Of a DNA stretch of 64,000 nt, positions 10,248-23,881 are shown piece after piece. Numbering within the stretch: position 1 is the stretch's first letter; each line of letters starts with the position of its first letter. Source of the DNA: Citrobacter werkmanii NBRC 105721 (lineage in GTDB: Bacteria; Pseudomonadota; Gammaproteobacteria; Enterobacterales; Enterobacteriaceae); the NCBI GenBank assembly GCA_000759755.1, contig BBMW01000019.1:1-64000 (forward strand). The letters run 5' to 3'. The notes beneath the pieces were generated by a model. The model searched no databases. It saw only the letters and a program-made list of their open reading frames with translations, and had not been told where the DNA came from. A program made the translations under genes and the position numbers.

Positions 10248-11252
10248 TTAAATAAGAGACTGCGTTTCAGCAAAGCCGAAACGGATATTTGCGCACTGCA
10301 TCGCCTGTGCCGCCGCGCCTTTTAATAAGTTATCTTCGGTCGCCACCACGATCAGGTGCTCTCCCTGCACGGCGAACCCAATATCACAAAACGGTAAGCC
10401 CACCACATTCTTCAGGGCCGGAACGCCTTTATCGTACAGGCGTACCAGTGGTTTATCACCATACGCTTGTTGCAGTGTCTGGGCCACCTGCGCATGGGTT
10501 ACGCCCGCTTTCAGACGGCAGGTGATCGTTTCCAGAATTCCGCGCGGGAAGTTCCCCAGATGCGGGGTGAAGATCACTTCCGCGCCGAGGTGAGTTGCGA
10601 TTTCCGGCTGATGACGATGGGTAAACACGCCATAGGGCTGCAGGCTCACTTCGCAAAAGCTGTTCGAGATAGCCGCTTTACGGCCTGCCCCGCTGACGCC
10701 GCTGGTAGCGTTAATCACCGGCCACTGGCTGAGATCCAGCAGCCCAGCGTCAATCAGAGGTTTCAGCGACAATTGCGCCGCCGTCGGATAACAACCTGGT
10801 ACGGCAACCAGATTTGCTTCTTTCAGTTGCTCTGCGTTCCACTCCGCCAGCCCGTACACCGCCTGCTCCAGCAGGTCGGGGTGCTGATGGGTAAAGCCAT
10901 AATATTTTTCATAGAACGCGCCATCGTTAACACGAAACGCGCCTGAAAGATCAAACACCACACATCCGGCCTGCAGAAACTGCGGGGCCAGATCATGACT
11001 GACCTCATGCGCTGTGGCGAGGAACACAACGTCCACCCCTGCGCTAAACTCGCTGATATCCGACATTGGCTGCAACGGTAAATCAACAATGCCTTTCAAC
11101 TGCGGATGCAAATCGGAGATGAGTTTTCCTGCATCATTGCTTTGCGCTGAGACGGTCAAAGCGGTTATGTTCATATCAGGATGGCGATTTACATAGGTCA
11201 CAAGCTCTGCGCCGGCATAGCCACTGGCGCCCACAATCAGCGTATTCAACAT
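10248..11252 (-). CDS. argC: N-acetyl-gamma-glutamyl-phosphate reductase ArgC
   Basis: NADPH-dependent reduction of acetylglutamyl phosphate in arginine synthesis. It has 334 residues. The N-terminal Rossmann motif is [12 protein letters not shown] (residues 7-18), and the catalytic cysteine sits in [13 protein letters not shown] near residue 154. It is the first gene of argCBH, reading away from argE across a shared operator. Confidence 0.97.
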   Translation of the reverse strand: MLNTLIVGASGYAGAELVTYVNRHPDMNITALTVSAQSNDAGKLISDLHPQLKGIVDLPLQPMSDISEFSAGVDVVFLATAHEVSHDLAPQFLQAGCVVFDLSGAFRVNDGAFYEKYYGFTHQHPDLLEQAVYGLAEWNAEQLKEANLVAVPGCYPTAAQLSLKPLIDAGLLDLSQWPVINATSGVSGAGRKAAISNSFCEVSLQPYGVFTHRHQPEIATHLGAEVIFTPHLGNFPRGILETITCRLKAGVTHAQVAQTLQQAYGDKPLVRLYDKGVPALKNVVGLPFCDIGFAVQGEHLIVVATEDNLLKGAAAQAMQCANIRFGFAETQSLI

Positions 11253-11342
11253 CGGGGCTGCTCACCTTCTTAGATTCTGTTGCCAGGTATAAGCCTTTAT
11301 CACCTCACCTTACACTTGGTGGGTTTTATTACGCTCAACGTT

Positions 11343-11382
11343 AATGTATTTTTATTCATAAATACTGCATGAATATTGATAC
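11343..11382. promoter_or_regulatory. ARG boxes / divergent argE-argCBH operator
   Basis: AATGTATTTTTATTCAT and the adjacent AAATACTGCATGAATATTGA resemble two 18-bp ARG boxes (consensus TNTGAATWWWWATTCANW) in the argC-argE gap. In E. coli, hexameric ArgR with arginine represses both directions from this site. The match was made by eye. Confidence 0.75.
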
Positions 11383-11407
11383 TATCATGACCCGAGGTGT
11401 GTCAACA

Positions 11408-12559
11408 ATGAAAAACAATTTACCGCCATTTATCGAGATTTACCGCGCTCTGATTGCCACGCCATCGATTAGCGCCACCGAAGAAGCACTGGATCAAAGC
11501 AATGCAGGTTTAATCACTCTGCTGGCGGACTGGTTCAAAGATTTAGGCTTCAATGTAGAGGTTCAGCCGGTTCCCGACACGCGAAATAAATTCAATATGC
11601 TGGCGAGCATTGGACAAGGGGCTGGCGGTCTGTTGTTAGCGGGTCATACCGATACCGTGCCGTTTGACGACGGACGCTGGACGCGCGATCCGTTCACCCT
11701 GACCGAGCATGATAATAAGCTCTACGGTTTGGGTACGGCAGATATGAAGGGCTTCTTCGCGTTTATCCTCGACGCGCTGCGTGACGTGGACGTAACGAAG
11801 CTGAAAAAGCCCCTCTACATTTTGGCCACTGCCGACGAAGAGACCAGCATGGCGGGAGCGCGCTACTTCTCTGAGACCACCGCTCTGCGCCCGGACTGCG
11901 CGATCATTGGCGAACCTACCTCCCTACAACCGGTGCGTGCGCACAAAGGGCATATCTCTAATGCAATTCGCATTTTGGGGCAGTCGGGTCACTCAAGCGA
12001 TCCAGCGCGTGGCGTCAATGCGATTGAACTGATGCATGATGCCATCGGCCATATCATGACTCTGCGCGATGACCTGAAAGAACGCTATCACCATGACGCT
12101 TTTACCGTTCCGTACCCGACGTTAAATTTGGGTCATATCCACGGTGGCGACGCCGCCAACCGAATCTGCGCCTGCTGCGAGCTGCATATGGATATTCGCC
12201 CGCTGCCCGGCATGACGCTCAACGATCTTAATGGTTTACTTAACGATGCGCTGGCCCCTGTCAGCGAGCGTTGGCCGGGTCGCCTGACGGTGTCGGAACT
12301 GCATCCGCCTATTCCTGGCTATGAGTGTCCGCCAGACCATCAGTTGGTTGAAGTCGTCGAAAAACTGCTGGGAGCGCAAACGGAAGTGGTGAACTACTGC
12401 ACTGAAGCGCCGTTTATCCAGATGCTTTGCCCGACGCTGGTGTTGGGCCCAGGCTCCATTAATCAGGCACATCAGCCAGATGAATACCTGGAAACACGCT
12501 TCATTAAGCCAACTCGCGAATTGATCACCCAGGTTGTGCATCATTTCTGCTGGCATTAA
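11408..12559 (+). CDS. argE: Acetylornithine deacetylase ArgE
   Basis: Hydrolyses N-acetylornithine to ornithine. It has 383 residues from [13 protein letters not shown]; an upstream in-frame start would add 13 residues that overlap the operator region. M20 metallopeptidase signatures are present: [12 protein letters not shown] (metal-binding His and catalytic Asp near 80-82), GTADMKG (metal Asp near 112) and [10 protein letters not shown] (catalytic Glu near 144). A C-terminal His in INQAHQPDE completes the metal site. It is divergent from argCBH. Confidence 0.97.
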   Translation: MKNNLPPFIEIYRALIATPSISATEEALDQSNAGLITLLADWFKDLGFNVEVQPVPDTRNKFNMLASIGQGAGGLLLAGHTDTVPFDDGRWTRDPFTLTEHDNKLYGLGTADMKGFFAFILDALRDVDVTKLKKPLYILATADEETSMAGARYFSETTALRPDCAIIGEPTSLQPVRAHKGHISNAIRILGQSGHSSDPARGVNAIELMHDAIGHIMTLRDDLKERYHHDAFTVPYPTLNLGHIHGGDAANRICACCELHMDIRPLPGMTLNDLNGLLNDALAPVSERWPGRLTVSELHPPIPGYECPPDHQLVEVVEKLLGAQTEVVNYCTEAPFIQMLCPTLVLGPGSINQAHQPDEYLETRFIKPTRELITQVVHHFCWH

Positions 12560-12568
12560 TCGTTTATA

Positions 12569-12599
12569 ACCTTGCTCATCCTTCAGCGGCGAGCAAGGT
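12569..12599. terminator. Hairpin downstream of argE
   Basis: CTTGCTC ... GAGCAAG forms a 7-8 bp stem right after the argE stop. No clear U-tract follows, so it is a weak candidate for a terminator or RNA-stability hairpin. The remaining gap up to ppc (about 240 bases) is AT-rich and probably carries the ppc promoter. Confidence 0.45.
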
Positions 12600-12838
12600 C
12601 ATTTATTAACATTTTCATAAGCACAGCTTATTTGATTCGATGTGAATTAAATAACGTAAATTCCCGCCATTTTTTCGTTTGCTGAACCGATTTCGCAGCA
12701 ATTGACGTCACGAGTTTTACGTGGCTTTATAAAAGACGGCAAAAAAATTAAGTCCGAAAAATTTCACGTTGCAGCAGTGTTGACGGCGGCGCGAAAGATA
12801 CAGGACATTTACAAAAGAGATGGGGTGTCTGGGTAAAT

Positions 12839-15490
12839 ATGAACGAACAATATTCCGCGTTGCGTAGTAATGTCAGTATGCTCGGCAAAGTGCTGGGAGA
12901 GACCATTAAGGATGCGCTGGGAGAGCACATTCTTGATCGCGTAGAAACAATCCGTAAGCTGTCCAAATCATCCCGCGCTGGCAATGAAGTCAATCGCCAG
13001 GAGCTACTTACGACGCTGCAAAACCTGTCTAACGACGAACTGCTGCCGGTTGCCCGTGCGTTTAGCCAGTTCCTGAACCTGGCCAACACCGCCGAGCAAT
13101 ACCACAGCATTTCGCCCAAAGGCGAAGCAGCCAGCAACCCGGAAGTGATTGCTCGCACTCTGCGTAAACTGAAAGACCAGCCCAACCTCGATGAAGCCAC
13201 CATCAAAAAAGCCGTGGAGTCACTCTCCCTGGAGCTGGTTCTGACTGCCCACCCGACAGAAATCACCCGTCGTACGTTGATCCATAAAATGGGTGAAGTT
13301 AACGCCTGTCTCAAACAGCTTGATAACAAAGATCTCGTCGATTATGAACGCCATCAACTGATGCGCCGTCTGCGCCAGTTGATTGCCCAGTCCTGGCATA
13401 CGGATGAGATCCGCAAGATACGCCCAAGCCCGGTCGATGAAGCCAAATGGGGCTTCGCCGTGGTCGAAAACAGCCTGTGGGAAGGCGTGCCGAACTATCT
13501 GCGCGAACTGAACGAACAGTTAGAAGAGAATCTGGGTTATAAGCTGCCCGTTGATTTTGTTCCGGTTCGCTTTACCTCCTGGATGGGCGGCGACCGTGAC
13601 GGCAACCCGAACGTGACGGCGGATATCACCCGTCACGTGCTATTGCTCAGCCGTTGGAAAGCCACCGACCTGTTCCTGAAAGACATTCAGTTTCTGATCT
13701 CTGAACTGTCGATGGTGGATGCCACGCCGGAACTGCTGGCGCTGGTAGGTGAAGAAGGCGCAGCAGAACCATACCGTTATCTGATGAAAACCCTGCGTTC
13801 ACGTCTGATGGCAACTCAAGCCTGGCTGGAAGCCCGTCTGAAAGGCGAGAAATTACCGAAACCTGCCGGCCTTCTCACCCAAAACGAACAGCTCTGGGAT
13901 CCGCTGTACGCGTGTTATCAGTCTCTGCAAGCCTGTGGCATGGGCATCATCGCCAATGGCGAACTGCTCGACACCTTGCGCCGCGTGAAATGTTTCGGCG
14001 TGCCGCTGGTACGTATTGATATTCGTCAGGAAAGTACCCGTCACACTGAAGCGCTGGGCGAACTGACCCGGTATCTGGGCATTGGCGACTACGAAAACTG
14101 GTCAGAAGCGGATAAACAGGCTTTCTTGATCCGCGAACTGAACTCCAAGCGTCCGCTTCTGCCACGTAACTGGGAACCAAGCAATGATACCCGCGAAGTG
14201 CTCGACACCTGCCGCGTCATTGCCGAAGCTCCGTATGGCTCCATTGCCGCCTATGTTATCTCGATGGCGAAAACGCCGTCCGATGTATTGGCCGTACATC
14301 TGCTGTTGAAAGAAGCCGGGATCGGTTTTGCTATGCCGGTTGCGCCGCTGTTTGAAACGCTGGACGACCTCAACAATGCTGATGACGTCATGTCCCAGCT
14401 CTTGAATATCGACTGGTACCGCGGCTTTATTCAGGGCAAACAAATGGTCATGATTGGCTACTCTGATTCCGCAAAAGACGCGGGCGTGATGGCGGCCTCC
14501 TGGGCGCAATATCAGGCCCAGGACGCGCTGATCAAAACCTGCGAAAAAGCCGGCATCGAGCTGACGCTGTTCCACGGTCGCGGTGGTTCCATTGGCCGCG
14601 GCGGCGCGCCTGCGCATGCCGCACTGCTTTCTCAACCGCCAGGCAGCCTGAAAGGTGGCCTACGCGTGACGGAACAAGGGGAGATGATCCGCTTTAAGTA
14701 CGGCCTGCCGGAAGTCACCATCAGCAGCCTGTCGCTTTATACCGCAGCCATCCTGGAGGCCAACCTGTTACCGCCACCAGAGCCGAAAGATAACTGGCGC
14801 CATATCATGGATGAGCTTTCTGATATCTCGTGTGAGCTCTACCGTGGATATGTACGTGAAAACAAAGACTTCGTCCCTTACTTCCGCTCCGCAACACCAG
14901 AGCAGGAACTGGGTAAATTGCCGCTCGGCTCACGTCCGGCAAAACGCCGCCCGACTGGTGGGGTAGAGTCTCTGCGCGCCATTCCGTGGATCTTTGCCTG
15001 GACGCAAAACCGCCTGATGCTCCCGGCATGGCTGGGTGCTGGCACCGCGCTGCAAAAAGTGGTGGAAGACGGTAAGCAAAGCGAACTCGAAGCAATGTGC
15101 CGCGACTGGCCATTCTTCTCCACACGCCTTGGCATGCTGGAAATGGTTTTCGCTAAAGCAGACCTGTGGCTGGCTGAATACTACGATCAACGTCTGGTCA
15201 AAAAAGAGTTGTGGCCGCTCGGCGAAGAACTGCGTCAGCGCCTGGAAGCAGATATCGACGTCGTGCTGGCGATTGCCAATGATTCACATCTGATGGCCGA
15301 CCTGCCGTGGATTGCCGAATCTATCCAGTTAAGGAATGTTTATACCGATCCGCTGAACGTTTTACAGGCAGAGCTGTTACATCGCTCGCGCCTGGCGGAA
15401 GAGCAAGGCAATGCGCCAGATCCACGCGTTGAACAAGCGCTGATGGTAACTATCGCTGGTGTTGCCGCCGGTATGCGTAACACAGGCTAA
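12839..15490 (+). CDS. ppc: Phosphoenolpyruvate carboxylase Ppc
   Basis: Anaplerotic enzyme converting phosphoenolpyruvate and bicarbonate to oxaloacetate. It has 883 residues, identical in length to E. coli Ppc. The catalytic histidine region [11 protein letters not shown] lies near residue 138, and the glycine-rich loop [12 protein letters not shown] (Arg near 587) is intact. [10 protein letters not shown] (near 540) and the C-terminal RNTG that contributes to the aspartate-sensitive tetramer are also present. It is a single-gene unit with a hairpin after it. Confidence 0.98.
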   Translation: MNEQYSALRSNVSMLGKVLGETIKDALGEHILDRVETIRKLSKSSRAGNEVNRQELLTTLQNLSNDELLPVARAFSQFLNLANTAEQYHSISPKGEAASNPEVIARTLRKLKDQPNLDEATIKKAVESLSLELVLTAHPTEITRRTLIHKMGEVNACLKQLDNKDLVDYERHQLMRRLRQLIAQSWHTDEIRKIRPSPVDEAKWGFAVVENSLWEGVPNYLRELNEQLEENLGYKLPVDFVPVRFTSWMGGDRDGNPNVTADITRHVLLLSRWKATDLFLKDIQFLISELSMVDATPELLALVGEEGAAEPYRYLMKTLRSRLMATQAWLEARLKGEKLPKPAGLLTQNEQLWDPLYACYQSLQACGMGIIANGELLDTLRRVKCFGVPLVRIDIRQESTRHTEALGELTRYLGIGDYENWSEADKQAFLIRELNSKRPLLPRNWEPSNDTREVLDTCRVIAEAPYGSIAAYVISMAKTPSDVLAVHLLLKEAGIGFAMPVAPLFETLDDLNNADDVMSQLLNIDWYRGFIQGKQMVMIGYSDSAKDAGVMAASWAQYQAQDALIKTCEKAGIELTLFHGRGGSIGRGGAPAHAALLSQPPGSLKGGLRVTEQGEMIRFKYGLPEVTISSLSLYTAAILEANLLPPPEPKDNWRHIMDELSDISCELYRGYVRENKDFVPYFRSATPEQELGKLPLGSRPAKRRPTGGVESLRAIPWIFAWTQNRLMLPAWLGAGTALQKVVEDGKQSELEAMCRDWPFFSTRLGMLEMVFAKADLWLAEYYDQRLVKKELWPLGEELRQRLEADIDVVLAIANDSHLMADLPWIAESIQLRNVYTDPLNVLQAELLHRSRLAEEQGNAPDPRVEQALMVTIAGVAAGMRNTG

Positions 15491-15501
15491 CGTCCCCTCC
15501 C

Positions 15502-15531
15502 GTCGCCTTCGTGCTATTGCGTGAAGGCGAC
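15502..15531. terminator. Hairpin downstream of ppc
   Basis: GTCGCCTTC and GAAGGCGAC form a perfect 9-bp stem with a 12-base loop, 11 bases after the ppc stop. An A-rich run rather than a T-run follows, so termination would be inefficient on this strand. Confidence 0.5.
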
Positions 15532-15580
15532 ATCAAAAATCGCTGTTATAACTGCTTCATTTTCAATATATTCCCGCCTG

Positions 15581-15605
15581 TATATATTCACTCAATGAAT
15601 ATATA
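15581..15605. repeat. Perfect AT-rich inverted repeat upstream of eptC
   Basis: TATATATTCA-CTCAA-TGAATATATA is a perfect 10-bp inverted repeat with a 5-base centre, about 95 bases before eptC. It could be a protein-binding site or an element of the eptC leader. I do not recognise the factor. Confidence 0.6.
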
Positions 15606-15699
15606 AACAACAGAACACGATACTAACATCGTGATGCTTCACTTCCTCTTAAGGTTTAGCCGCTACTCTTGGCGCTACGATTAAAGACAGGCTCACACT

Positions 15700-17433
15700 A
15701 TGCAATCCTTACAACCCCAGTCTAAACCTGCATTTAGCTGGAAAGCCCTGGGTTGGGCGCTCCTCTATTTTTGGTTTTTTTCCTCATTACTGCAGGCCGT
15801 TATCTATTTTAGCGGCTACAGCGGATCTACCGGTTTACGCGACTCCTTGCTATTCAGTTCGCTATGGCTGATCCCTGTATTCCTGTTTCCAAACCGTATC
15901 CGCGCGATCGCTGCCGTTATTGGCGTCATGCTATGGGCGGCCTCGCTGGCGGCTCTGAGCTATTACGTCATTTATGGACAAGAGTTCTCGCAAAGCGTTC
16001 TGTACGTAATGTTTGAAACCAATGCGAACGAAGCCAGCGAATATCTGAGCCAATATTTCAGCCTGAAAATTGTGTTAATCGCGCTGGCGTATACGGCAAT
16101 GGCGATTCTGCTGTGGACGCGTCTGCGCCCTGTTCATATTCCATCGCCCTGGCGCTATCTGGTGTCTTTCGCACTGTTATATGGCTTGATTCTGCACCCA
16201 ATGGCGGTTAACACGTTCATCAAACATAAACCGTTTGAAAAAACGCTGGATGGTCTCGCTTCGCGGATGGAGCCCGCCGCACCGTGGCAATTTATCTCCG
16301 GTTATTATCAGTATCGCCAGCAGTTAACCGCACTGAATAGCCTGCTGAATGAAAACAATGCCCTGCCGCCGCTGGCCAACTTTAAGGACCATTCCGGTGA
16401 CGCACCACGTACATTAGTGCTGGTAATTGGTGAGTCAACGCAGCGTGGTCGAATGAGCCTGTACGGTTACCCACGCGAAACAACGCCGGAACTGGATGCG
16501 CTGCATAAAACCGATCCTAACTTCACCGTTTTCAATAATGTCGTGACCTCACGTCCGTATACCATTGAAATCCTGCAGCAGGCGCTGACCTTTGCCAACG
16601 AGAAGAACCCGGATCTGTATCTGACCCAGCCATCCCTGATGAACATGATGAAACAGGCGGGTTATAAAACATTCTGGATCACCAATCAGCAGACAATGAC
16701 TGCCCGCAACACCATGCTGACGGTGTTCTCTAAGCAGACAGATAAGCAGTTCTATATGAACCAGCAGCGTACGCAAAGTGCGCGCGAATATGACAGCAAT
16801 GTGCTGGCGCCATTTAAAGAAGTCCTGGCCGACCCGGCACCGAAAAAATTCATCATCGTTCACCTGCTGGGTACCCATATTAAGTACAAATTCCGTTATC
16901 CGGATGGTCAGGGCAAGTTCGACAACAATATCGACAACGTTCCCGCTGGTTTGGGTAATGATGAGCTGGAAGCCTACAACGATTACGACAGCGCGAATGT
17001 CTACAATGACCACATCATTGCCAGCCTGATCAAAGACTACAAAGCGACCGATCCGAACGGTTTCCTGCTGTACTTCTCCGATCATGGTGAAGAGGTGTAC
17101 GACACGCCACCGCATAAAACGCAGGGCCGTAATGAAGACAATCCGACACGCCATATGTATACGGTGCCGTTCTTATTATGGACCTCGGAAAAATGGCAGG
17201 CCGCGCATCCTCGGGACTTCTCGCAGGATGTGAATCGTAAATACAGCAGCTCAGAGCTAATCCATACCTGGTCTGATTTAGCAGGCTTCACTTACGATGG
17301 CTTCGATCCAACGCGTTCCATTACCAGCCCGCAGTTCAAAGAGACGACTCGCTGGATTGGCAATCCATACAAGAAGAATGCCCTGATTGATTACGATACC
17401 TTGCCTTACGGCGATCAAATCGGTAATCAATAA
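15700..17433 (+). CDS. eptC: Lipopolysaccharide core phosphoethanolamine transferase EptC
   Basis: Inner-membrane enzyme that transfers phosphoethanolamine to heptose of the LPS core (the family is also called CptA/YijP). It has 577 residues. The N-terminal half holds about five membrane segments: LGWALLYFWFFSSLLQAVIY, LLFSSLWLIPVFLFP, AAVIGVMLWAASLAALSYYV, LKIVLIALAYTAMAILLW and YLVSFALLYGLILHP. The C-terminal periplasmic alkaline-phosphatase-like domain carries VIGESTQRGRMSLYGYPR (near 245), the nucleophile region VTSRPYTIEIL and the metal site FSDHGEEVYD near 464. It ends with a strong terminator. Cpx regulation is known in E. coli, but I did not find a clear CpxR box here. Confidence 0.93.
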   Translation: MQSLQPQSKPAFSWKALGWALLYFWFFSSLLQAVIYFSGYSGSTGLRDSLLFSSLWLIPVFLFPNRIRAIAAVIGVMLWAASLAALSYYVIYGQEFSQSVLYVMFETNANEASEYLSQYFSLKIVLIALAYTAMAILLWTRLRPVHIPSPWRYLVSFALLYGLILHPMAVNTFIKHKPFEKTLDGLASRMEPAAPWQFISGYYQYRQQLTALNSLLNENNALPPLANFKDHSGDAPRTLVLVIGESTQRGRMSLYGYPRETTPELDALHKTDPNFTVFNNVVTSRPYTIEILQQALTFANEKNPDLYLTQPSLMNMMKQAGYKTFWITNQQTMTARNTMLTVFSKQTDKQFYMNQQRTQSAREYDSNVLAPFKEVLADPAPKKFIIVHLLGTHIKYKFRYPDGQGKFDNNIDNVPAGLGNDELEAYNDYDSANVYNDHIIASLIKDYKATDPNGFLLYFSDHGEEVYDTPPHKTQGRNEDNPTRHMYTVPFLLWTSEKWQAAHPRDFSQDVNRKYSSSELIHTWSDLAGFTYDGFDPTRSITSPQFKETTRWIGNPYKKNALIDYDTLPYGDQIGNQ

Positions 17434-17442
17434 TCCCACACA

Positions 17443-17470
17443 GGCCACTCTTTAAGAGTGGCCTTTTTTT
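17443..17470 (+). terminator. Rho-independent terminator after eptC
   Basis: GGCCACTC-TTTA-AGAGTGGCC followed by TTTTTTT: an 8-bp stem plus U-tract starting 10 bases after the eptC stop codon. Confidence 0.93.
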
Positions 17471-17518
17471 ATAATGGCGGTTACTGTTCTCCCTGTCTGC
17501 TGCCTGCAAGGGATTAAC

Positions 17519-18379
17519 ATGTATCACGACATCAGCCATCTTCTCGCCCGCCTGATTAACGGCCCCACACCGCTGCGCCAGATTTATTTTGCCAGTACCA
17601 GTAGCTCAACGCCGGAACTGGCATATCAGGTTGATTTTCCCCGGCTGGAGATTGTGCTGGAAGGTGAGTTCACCGATAACGGCGTTGCAGGTGCTCCCGC
17701 GACGTTACTCCCTTGCGATGTGCTGTTCGTGCCGGCTAGCGGCTGGAACTTCCCCCAGTGGCGCACACCGGTGACCACACTCAGCATCCTGTTTGGCAAA
17801 CAGCAATTGGGTTTCAGCATCGTCCAGTGGGACGGTAAGCAATATCAAAATGTTACCCGCCAGCACGTCGCGCGGCGTGGGCCACGCATTGGCTCTTTCC
17901 TGCTGCAAACGCTCAATGAAATGCAGATGCAACCACAGGAGCAGCAAACCGCCAGGTTAATCGTCGCGAGTTTACTCAGCCACTGCCGCGATCTGCTCGG
18001 CAGCCAGATCCAGACCGCGTCACGCAGTCAGGCGCTGTTCGAAGCCATTCGCGACTATATTGATGAACGCTACGCTTCGCCGCTCACCCGAGAGTCCGTC
18101 GCGCAGGCGTTTTACATTTCTCCCAATTACCTCTCCCATCTGTTTCAAAAAACGGGCGCCATCGGGTTTAACGAATACCTGAACCACACACGTCTGGAAC
18201 ACGCGAAGACGTTACTGAAAGGTTATGAGCTGAAGATTAAAGAAGTGGCGCACACCTGCGGGTTTGTTGACAGCAATTACTTCTGCCGCCTGTTTCGCAA
18301 GAATACCGAACGTTCGCCCTCAGAATATCGCCGGCAATATCACAGCCAGTTGACGGAGAAAGCGATCCGCCAGCAATAA
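17519..18379 (+). CDS. yijO: AraC-family regulator YijO
   Basis: Predicted transcriptional regulator of 286 residues; its targets are unknown. The N-terminal 150 residues form a cupin-like sensing region. The C-terminal AraC domain has two helix-turn-helix units: SVAQAFYISPNYLSHLFQKT (about 196-215) and EVAHTCGFVDSNYFCRLFRK (about 243-262). The start MYHDISHLL matches the family; a longer in-frame start would run into the eptC terminator. In E. coli the neighbours include the frw PTS and pfl genes. Here the next gene is fsaB. Confidence 0.92.
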   Translation: MYHDISHLLARLINGPTPLRQIYFASTSSSTPELAYQVDFPRLEIVLEGEFTDNGVAGAPATLLPCDVLFVPASGWNFPQWRTPVTTLSILFGKQQLGFSIVQWDGKQYQNVTRQHVARRGPRIGSFLLQTLNEMQMQPQEQQTARLIVASLLSHCRDLLGSQIQTASRSQALFEAIRDYIDERYASPLTRESVAQAFYISPNYLSHLFQKTGAIGFNEYLNHTRLEHAKTLLKGYELKIKEVAHTCGFVDSNYFCRLFRKNTERSPSEYRRQYHSQLTEKAIRQQ

Positions 18380-18471
18380 AGAAGATAAAAACAACATTAA
18401 CTGGATTTTTGTAATATCAAAAGCTAACTCACCATCCCCATCACCGCAACAAACCCTATCCGTAGCTGACA

Positions 18472-18487
18472 TGTGAAGTAAATCTCA
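18472..18487. promoter_or_regulatory. Possible CRP site upstream of fsaB
   Basis: TGTGA-AGTAAA-TCTCA is one base from the CRP consensus TGTGA-N6-TCACA and lies about 140 bases before fsaB. A sugar-catabolic role for fsaB-gldA would fit cAMP-CRP control. The match was made by eye and the score is modest. Confidence 0.4.
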
Positions 18488-18624
18488 CTTTTATAGATAC
18501 ATTACATTTATCCAGCTTTTGACAGATTTGTCAGATAGCGCGATGCGGCAAAACGCTCTTATCCTGTGCACAACAACGCATTCCGGCAACGGGCTGCTCA
18601 CGCAAAATTAAGAGGGTGTTTTGT

Positions 18625-19287
18625 ATGGAACTTTACCTTGATACCGCCAACGTCGCGGAAGTTGAACGTCTGGCCCGCATCTTCCCTATCGCGGGTGTCA
18701 CCACCAACCCAAGCATTGTTGCGGCAAGCAAAGAATCCATCTGGGATGTGCTGCCGCGCCTGCAAAACGCCATTGGCGAAGAGGGCATTCTTTTTGCCCA
18801 AACCATGAGCCGCGACGCGCAGGGCATGGTGGAAGAAGCTAAACGTCTGAGCAATGCCGTACCGGGTATCGTGGTGAAAATTCCCGTTACTGCTGAAGGT
18901 CTGGCCGCCATCAAGTTACTGAAAAAAGAGGGTATCACCACCCTGGGAACCGCCGTGTACAGTGCTTCGCAAGGTCTACTGGCCGCGCTGGCTGGCGCAA
19001 AATATATCGCGCCTTACGTTAACCGCATTGACGCTCAGGGCGGCGACGGGATCCGCACGGTACAGGAACTGCAAACGCTACTGGAGCTACATGCGCCAAA
19101 CAGCATGGTACTGGCGGCCAGCTTTAAAACCCCGCGTCAGGCGCTGGATTGCTTACTGGCAGGATGTGAAGCAATCACCCTGCCCTTAGACGTAGCGCAA
19201 CAAATGCTCAATACCCCTGCGGTAAAGTCAGCAATAGAGAAGTTTGAGCAGGACTGGAACAACGCATTTGGTCACATCAACCTGTGA
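18625..19287 (+). CDS. fsaB: Fructose-6-phosphate aldolase FsaB (TalC type)
   Basis: Class I aldolase of the short transaldolase family that cleaves or forms fructose 6-phosphate from dihydroxyacetone and glyceraldehyde 3-phosphate. It has 220 residues from [10 protein letters not shown]. The Schiff-base lysine is in [15 protein letters not shown] (near 85). [11 protein letters not shown] and [16 protein letters not shown] are the other family blocks. gldA begins 12 bases downstream, so the pair is an operon linking dihydroxyacetone to both enzymes. Confidence 0.94.
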   Translation: MELYLDTANVAEVERLARIFPIAGVTTNPSIVAASKESIWDVLPRLQNAIGEEGILFAQTMSRDAQGMVEEAKRLSNAVPGIVVKIPVTAEGLAAIKLLKKEGITTLGTAVYSASQGLLAALAGAKYIAPYVNRIDAQGGDGIRTVQELQTLLELHAPNSMVLAASFKTPRQALDCLLAGCEAITLPLDVAQQMLNTPAVKSAIEKFEQDWNNAFGHINL

Positions 19288-19299
19288 GGGAAATAAAGT

Positions 19300-20403
19300 A
19301 TGGATCGCATTATTCAATCACCTGGTAAGTACATCCAGGGTGCCGATGTTATTACCCGTCTTGGCAGCTACCTCAAACCACTGGCAGAACGCTGGCTGGT
19401 CGTTGGGGACAAGTTTGTCTTAGGCTTCGCACAATCCGCGCTGGAAAAAAGCTTCCAGGATGCCGGACTGGCGCTGGAGATCGCGCCTTTTGGCGGTGAA
19501 TGTTCGCAAAACGAAATCGACCGTTTGCGCGGCGTGGCGGAAAAAGCGCAGTGTGGCGCAGTACTTGGTATTGGCGGCGGGAAAACGCTGGATACCGCCA
19601 AAGCGCTGGCGCATTTTATGGGCGTGCCTGTCGCCATTGCGCCAACCATCGCCTCTACCGATGCACCGTGCAGCGCCCTGTCCGTCATTTACACCGATGC
19701 GGGTGAATTCGATCGCTATCTGCTACTGCCGAACAACCCGGACAGGGTCATTGTTGATACTAAAATTGTTGCGGGCGCACCGGCACGTCTGTTAGCCGCA
19801 GGCATCGGCGATGCGTTGGCGACCTGGTTCGAAGCGCGTGCCTGTTCACGCAGCGGCGCAACCACCATGGCGGGTGGTCAGTGCACCCAGGCGGCGCTGG
19901 CACTGGCTGAGCTGTGCTTTAATACACTGATAGAAGAAGGTGAAAAAGCGATGCTGGCAGCCGAGCAGCGCGTGGTTACACCTGCGCTGGAGCGCGTTAT
20001 TGAGGCCAATACCTATCTGAGCGGCGTCGGTTTTGAAAGCGGTGGTCTGGCAGCGGCTCACGCCATTCATAACGGCCTGACGGCGATCCCGGATGCGCAT
20101 CATTACTACCACGGCGAGAAAGTGGCGTTTGGTACGCTAACGCAGTTGGTGCTGGAAAACGCGCCGGTCGATGAAATCGAAACCGTGGCGGCACTCTGTC
20201 ATTCCGTTGGGTTGCCGATTACCCTGGCGCAACTGGATATCAAACAGGATATCCCGGCGAAAATGCGCATTGTGGCAGAGGCTGCCTGTGCTGAAGGCGA
20301 AACCATCCACAACATGCCTGGCGGCGCAACGCCGGATCAGGTGTATGCCGCATTGCTGGTCGCTGACCAGTATGGGCAGCGTTATCTGCAAGAGTGGGAA
20401 TAA
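19300..20403 (+). CDS. gldA: Glycerol dehydrogenase GldA
   Basis: NAD+-dependent zinc enzyme interconverting glycerol and dihydroxyacetone. It has 367 residues. The NAD-binding stretch [14 protein letters not shown] lies near residue 93. Zinc ligands are expected at Asp in GIGDALATW (near 173) and at two histidines in AHAIHNGL and [12 protein letters not shown] (near 256 and 274). It is co-transcribed with fsaB, and a strong terminator and a REP follow. Confidence 0.96.
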   Translation: MDRIIQSPGKYIQGADVITRLGSYLKPLAERWLVVGDKFVLGFAQSALEKSFQDAGLALEIAPFGGECSQNEIDRLRGVAEKAQCGAVLGIGGGKTLDTAKALAHFMGVPVAIAPTIASTDAPCSALSVIYTDAGEFDRYLLLPNNPDRVIVDTKIVAGAPARLLAAGIGDALATWFEARACSRSGATTMAGGQCTQAALALAELCFNTLIEEGEKAMLAAEQRVVTPALERVIEANTYLSGVGFESGGLAAAHAIHNGLTAIPDAHHYYHGEKVAFGTLTQLVLENAPVDEIETVAALCHSVGLPITLAQLDIKQDIPAKMRIVAEAACAEGETIHNMPGGATPDQVYAALLVADQYGQRYLQEWE

Positions 20404-20412
20404 CCTGCCAAT

Positions 20413-20442
20413 AAAAAATCCCCGCAATCACGGGGATTTTTT
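20413..20442 (+). terminator. Terminator after gldA (bidirectional-type)
   Basis: AAAAAATCCCCG-CAATCA-CGGGGATTTTTT: a perfect stem flanked by A- and T-tracts on both sides, located between convergent gldA and katG. It could serve both genes. Confidence 0.93.
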
Positions 20443-20452
20443 ATTCATACCA

Positions 20453-20481
20453 TGCCGGATACGCGCAAGCGCCATCCGGCG
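20453..20481. repeat. REP element between gldA and katG
   Basis: TGCCGGATACGCGCAAGCGCCATCCGGC: a REP hairpin adjacent to the katG stop codon. Confidence 0.85.
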
Positions 20482-20488
20482 TTTTTGT

Positions 20489-22669
<2,181 letters not shown>

Positions 22670-22720
22670 CTATATGCTCCCTTTACAGTGTTATGACTAC
22701 GATATACACCACCAAAGATT

Positions 22721-22760
22721 AGATATAGTCGAAATAACCCACAGATTCGATAGCCAGATC
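22721..22760. promoter_or_regulatory. Candidate OxyR-binding region upstream of katG
   Basis: GATATAGTCGAAATAACC and ATTCGATAGCC give ATAG/CTAT-type half sites about 50-90 bases before katG, as expected for an OxyR-activated promoter. The spacing is only roughly consensus. Confidence 0.4.
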
Positions 22761-22802
22761 CTTTTATATTTTTAGTTACAGAGATGTAGATCAAAATGAT
22801 CA

Positions 22803-22826
22803 ATAAAAAACCCTCCGCAGAGGGCT
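22803..22826 (-). terminator. Terminator after metF
   Basis: On the minus strand, AGCCCTC-TGCG-GAGGGTTTTTT lies just after the metF stop codon and before the katG promoter. Confidence 0.9.
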
Positions 22827-22836
22827 GACGTACTGA

Positions 22837-23727
<891 letters not shown>

Positions 23728-23773
23728 TTACCTCATCAATCTTTTGTCGTTATATGTTGTGTTGTGAACTGCT

Positions 23774-23797
23774 ATACGTTTAGACGTCTAGATGTAA
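23774..23797. promoter_or_regulatory. MetJ operator (tandem met boxes) of metF
   Basis: ATACGTTT-AGACGTCT-AGATGTAA are three contiguous 8-base met boxes. The central one is the perfect consensus AGACGTCT. They lie about 50 bases upstream of metF, so MetJ with S-adenosylmethionine should repress it. Confidence 0.88.
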
Positions 23798-23881
23798 AAA
23801 TGACGGAAAAGCACGCTGGCGTCAACACAAAAATCATCGTTAAAGGTGAGGAATACTCAGTCAACGTGAAAAAAATTCACA

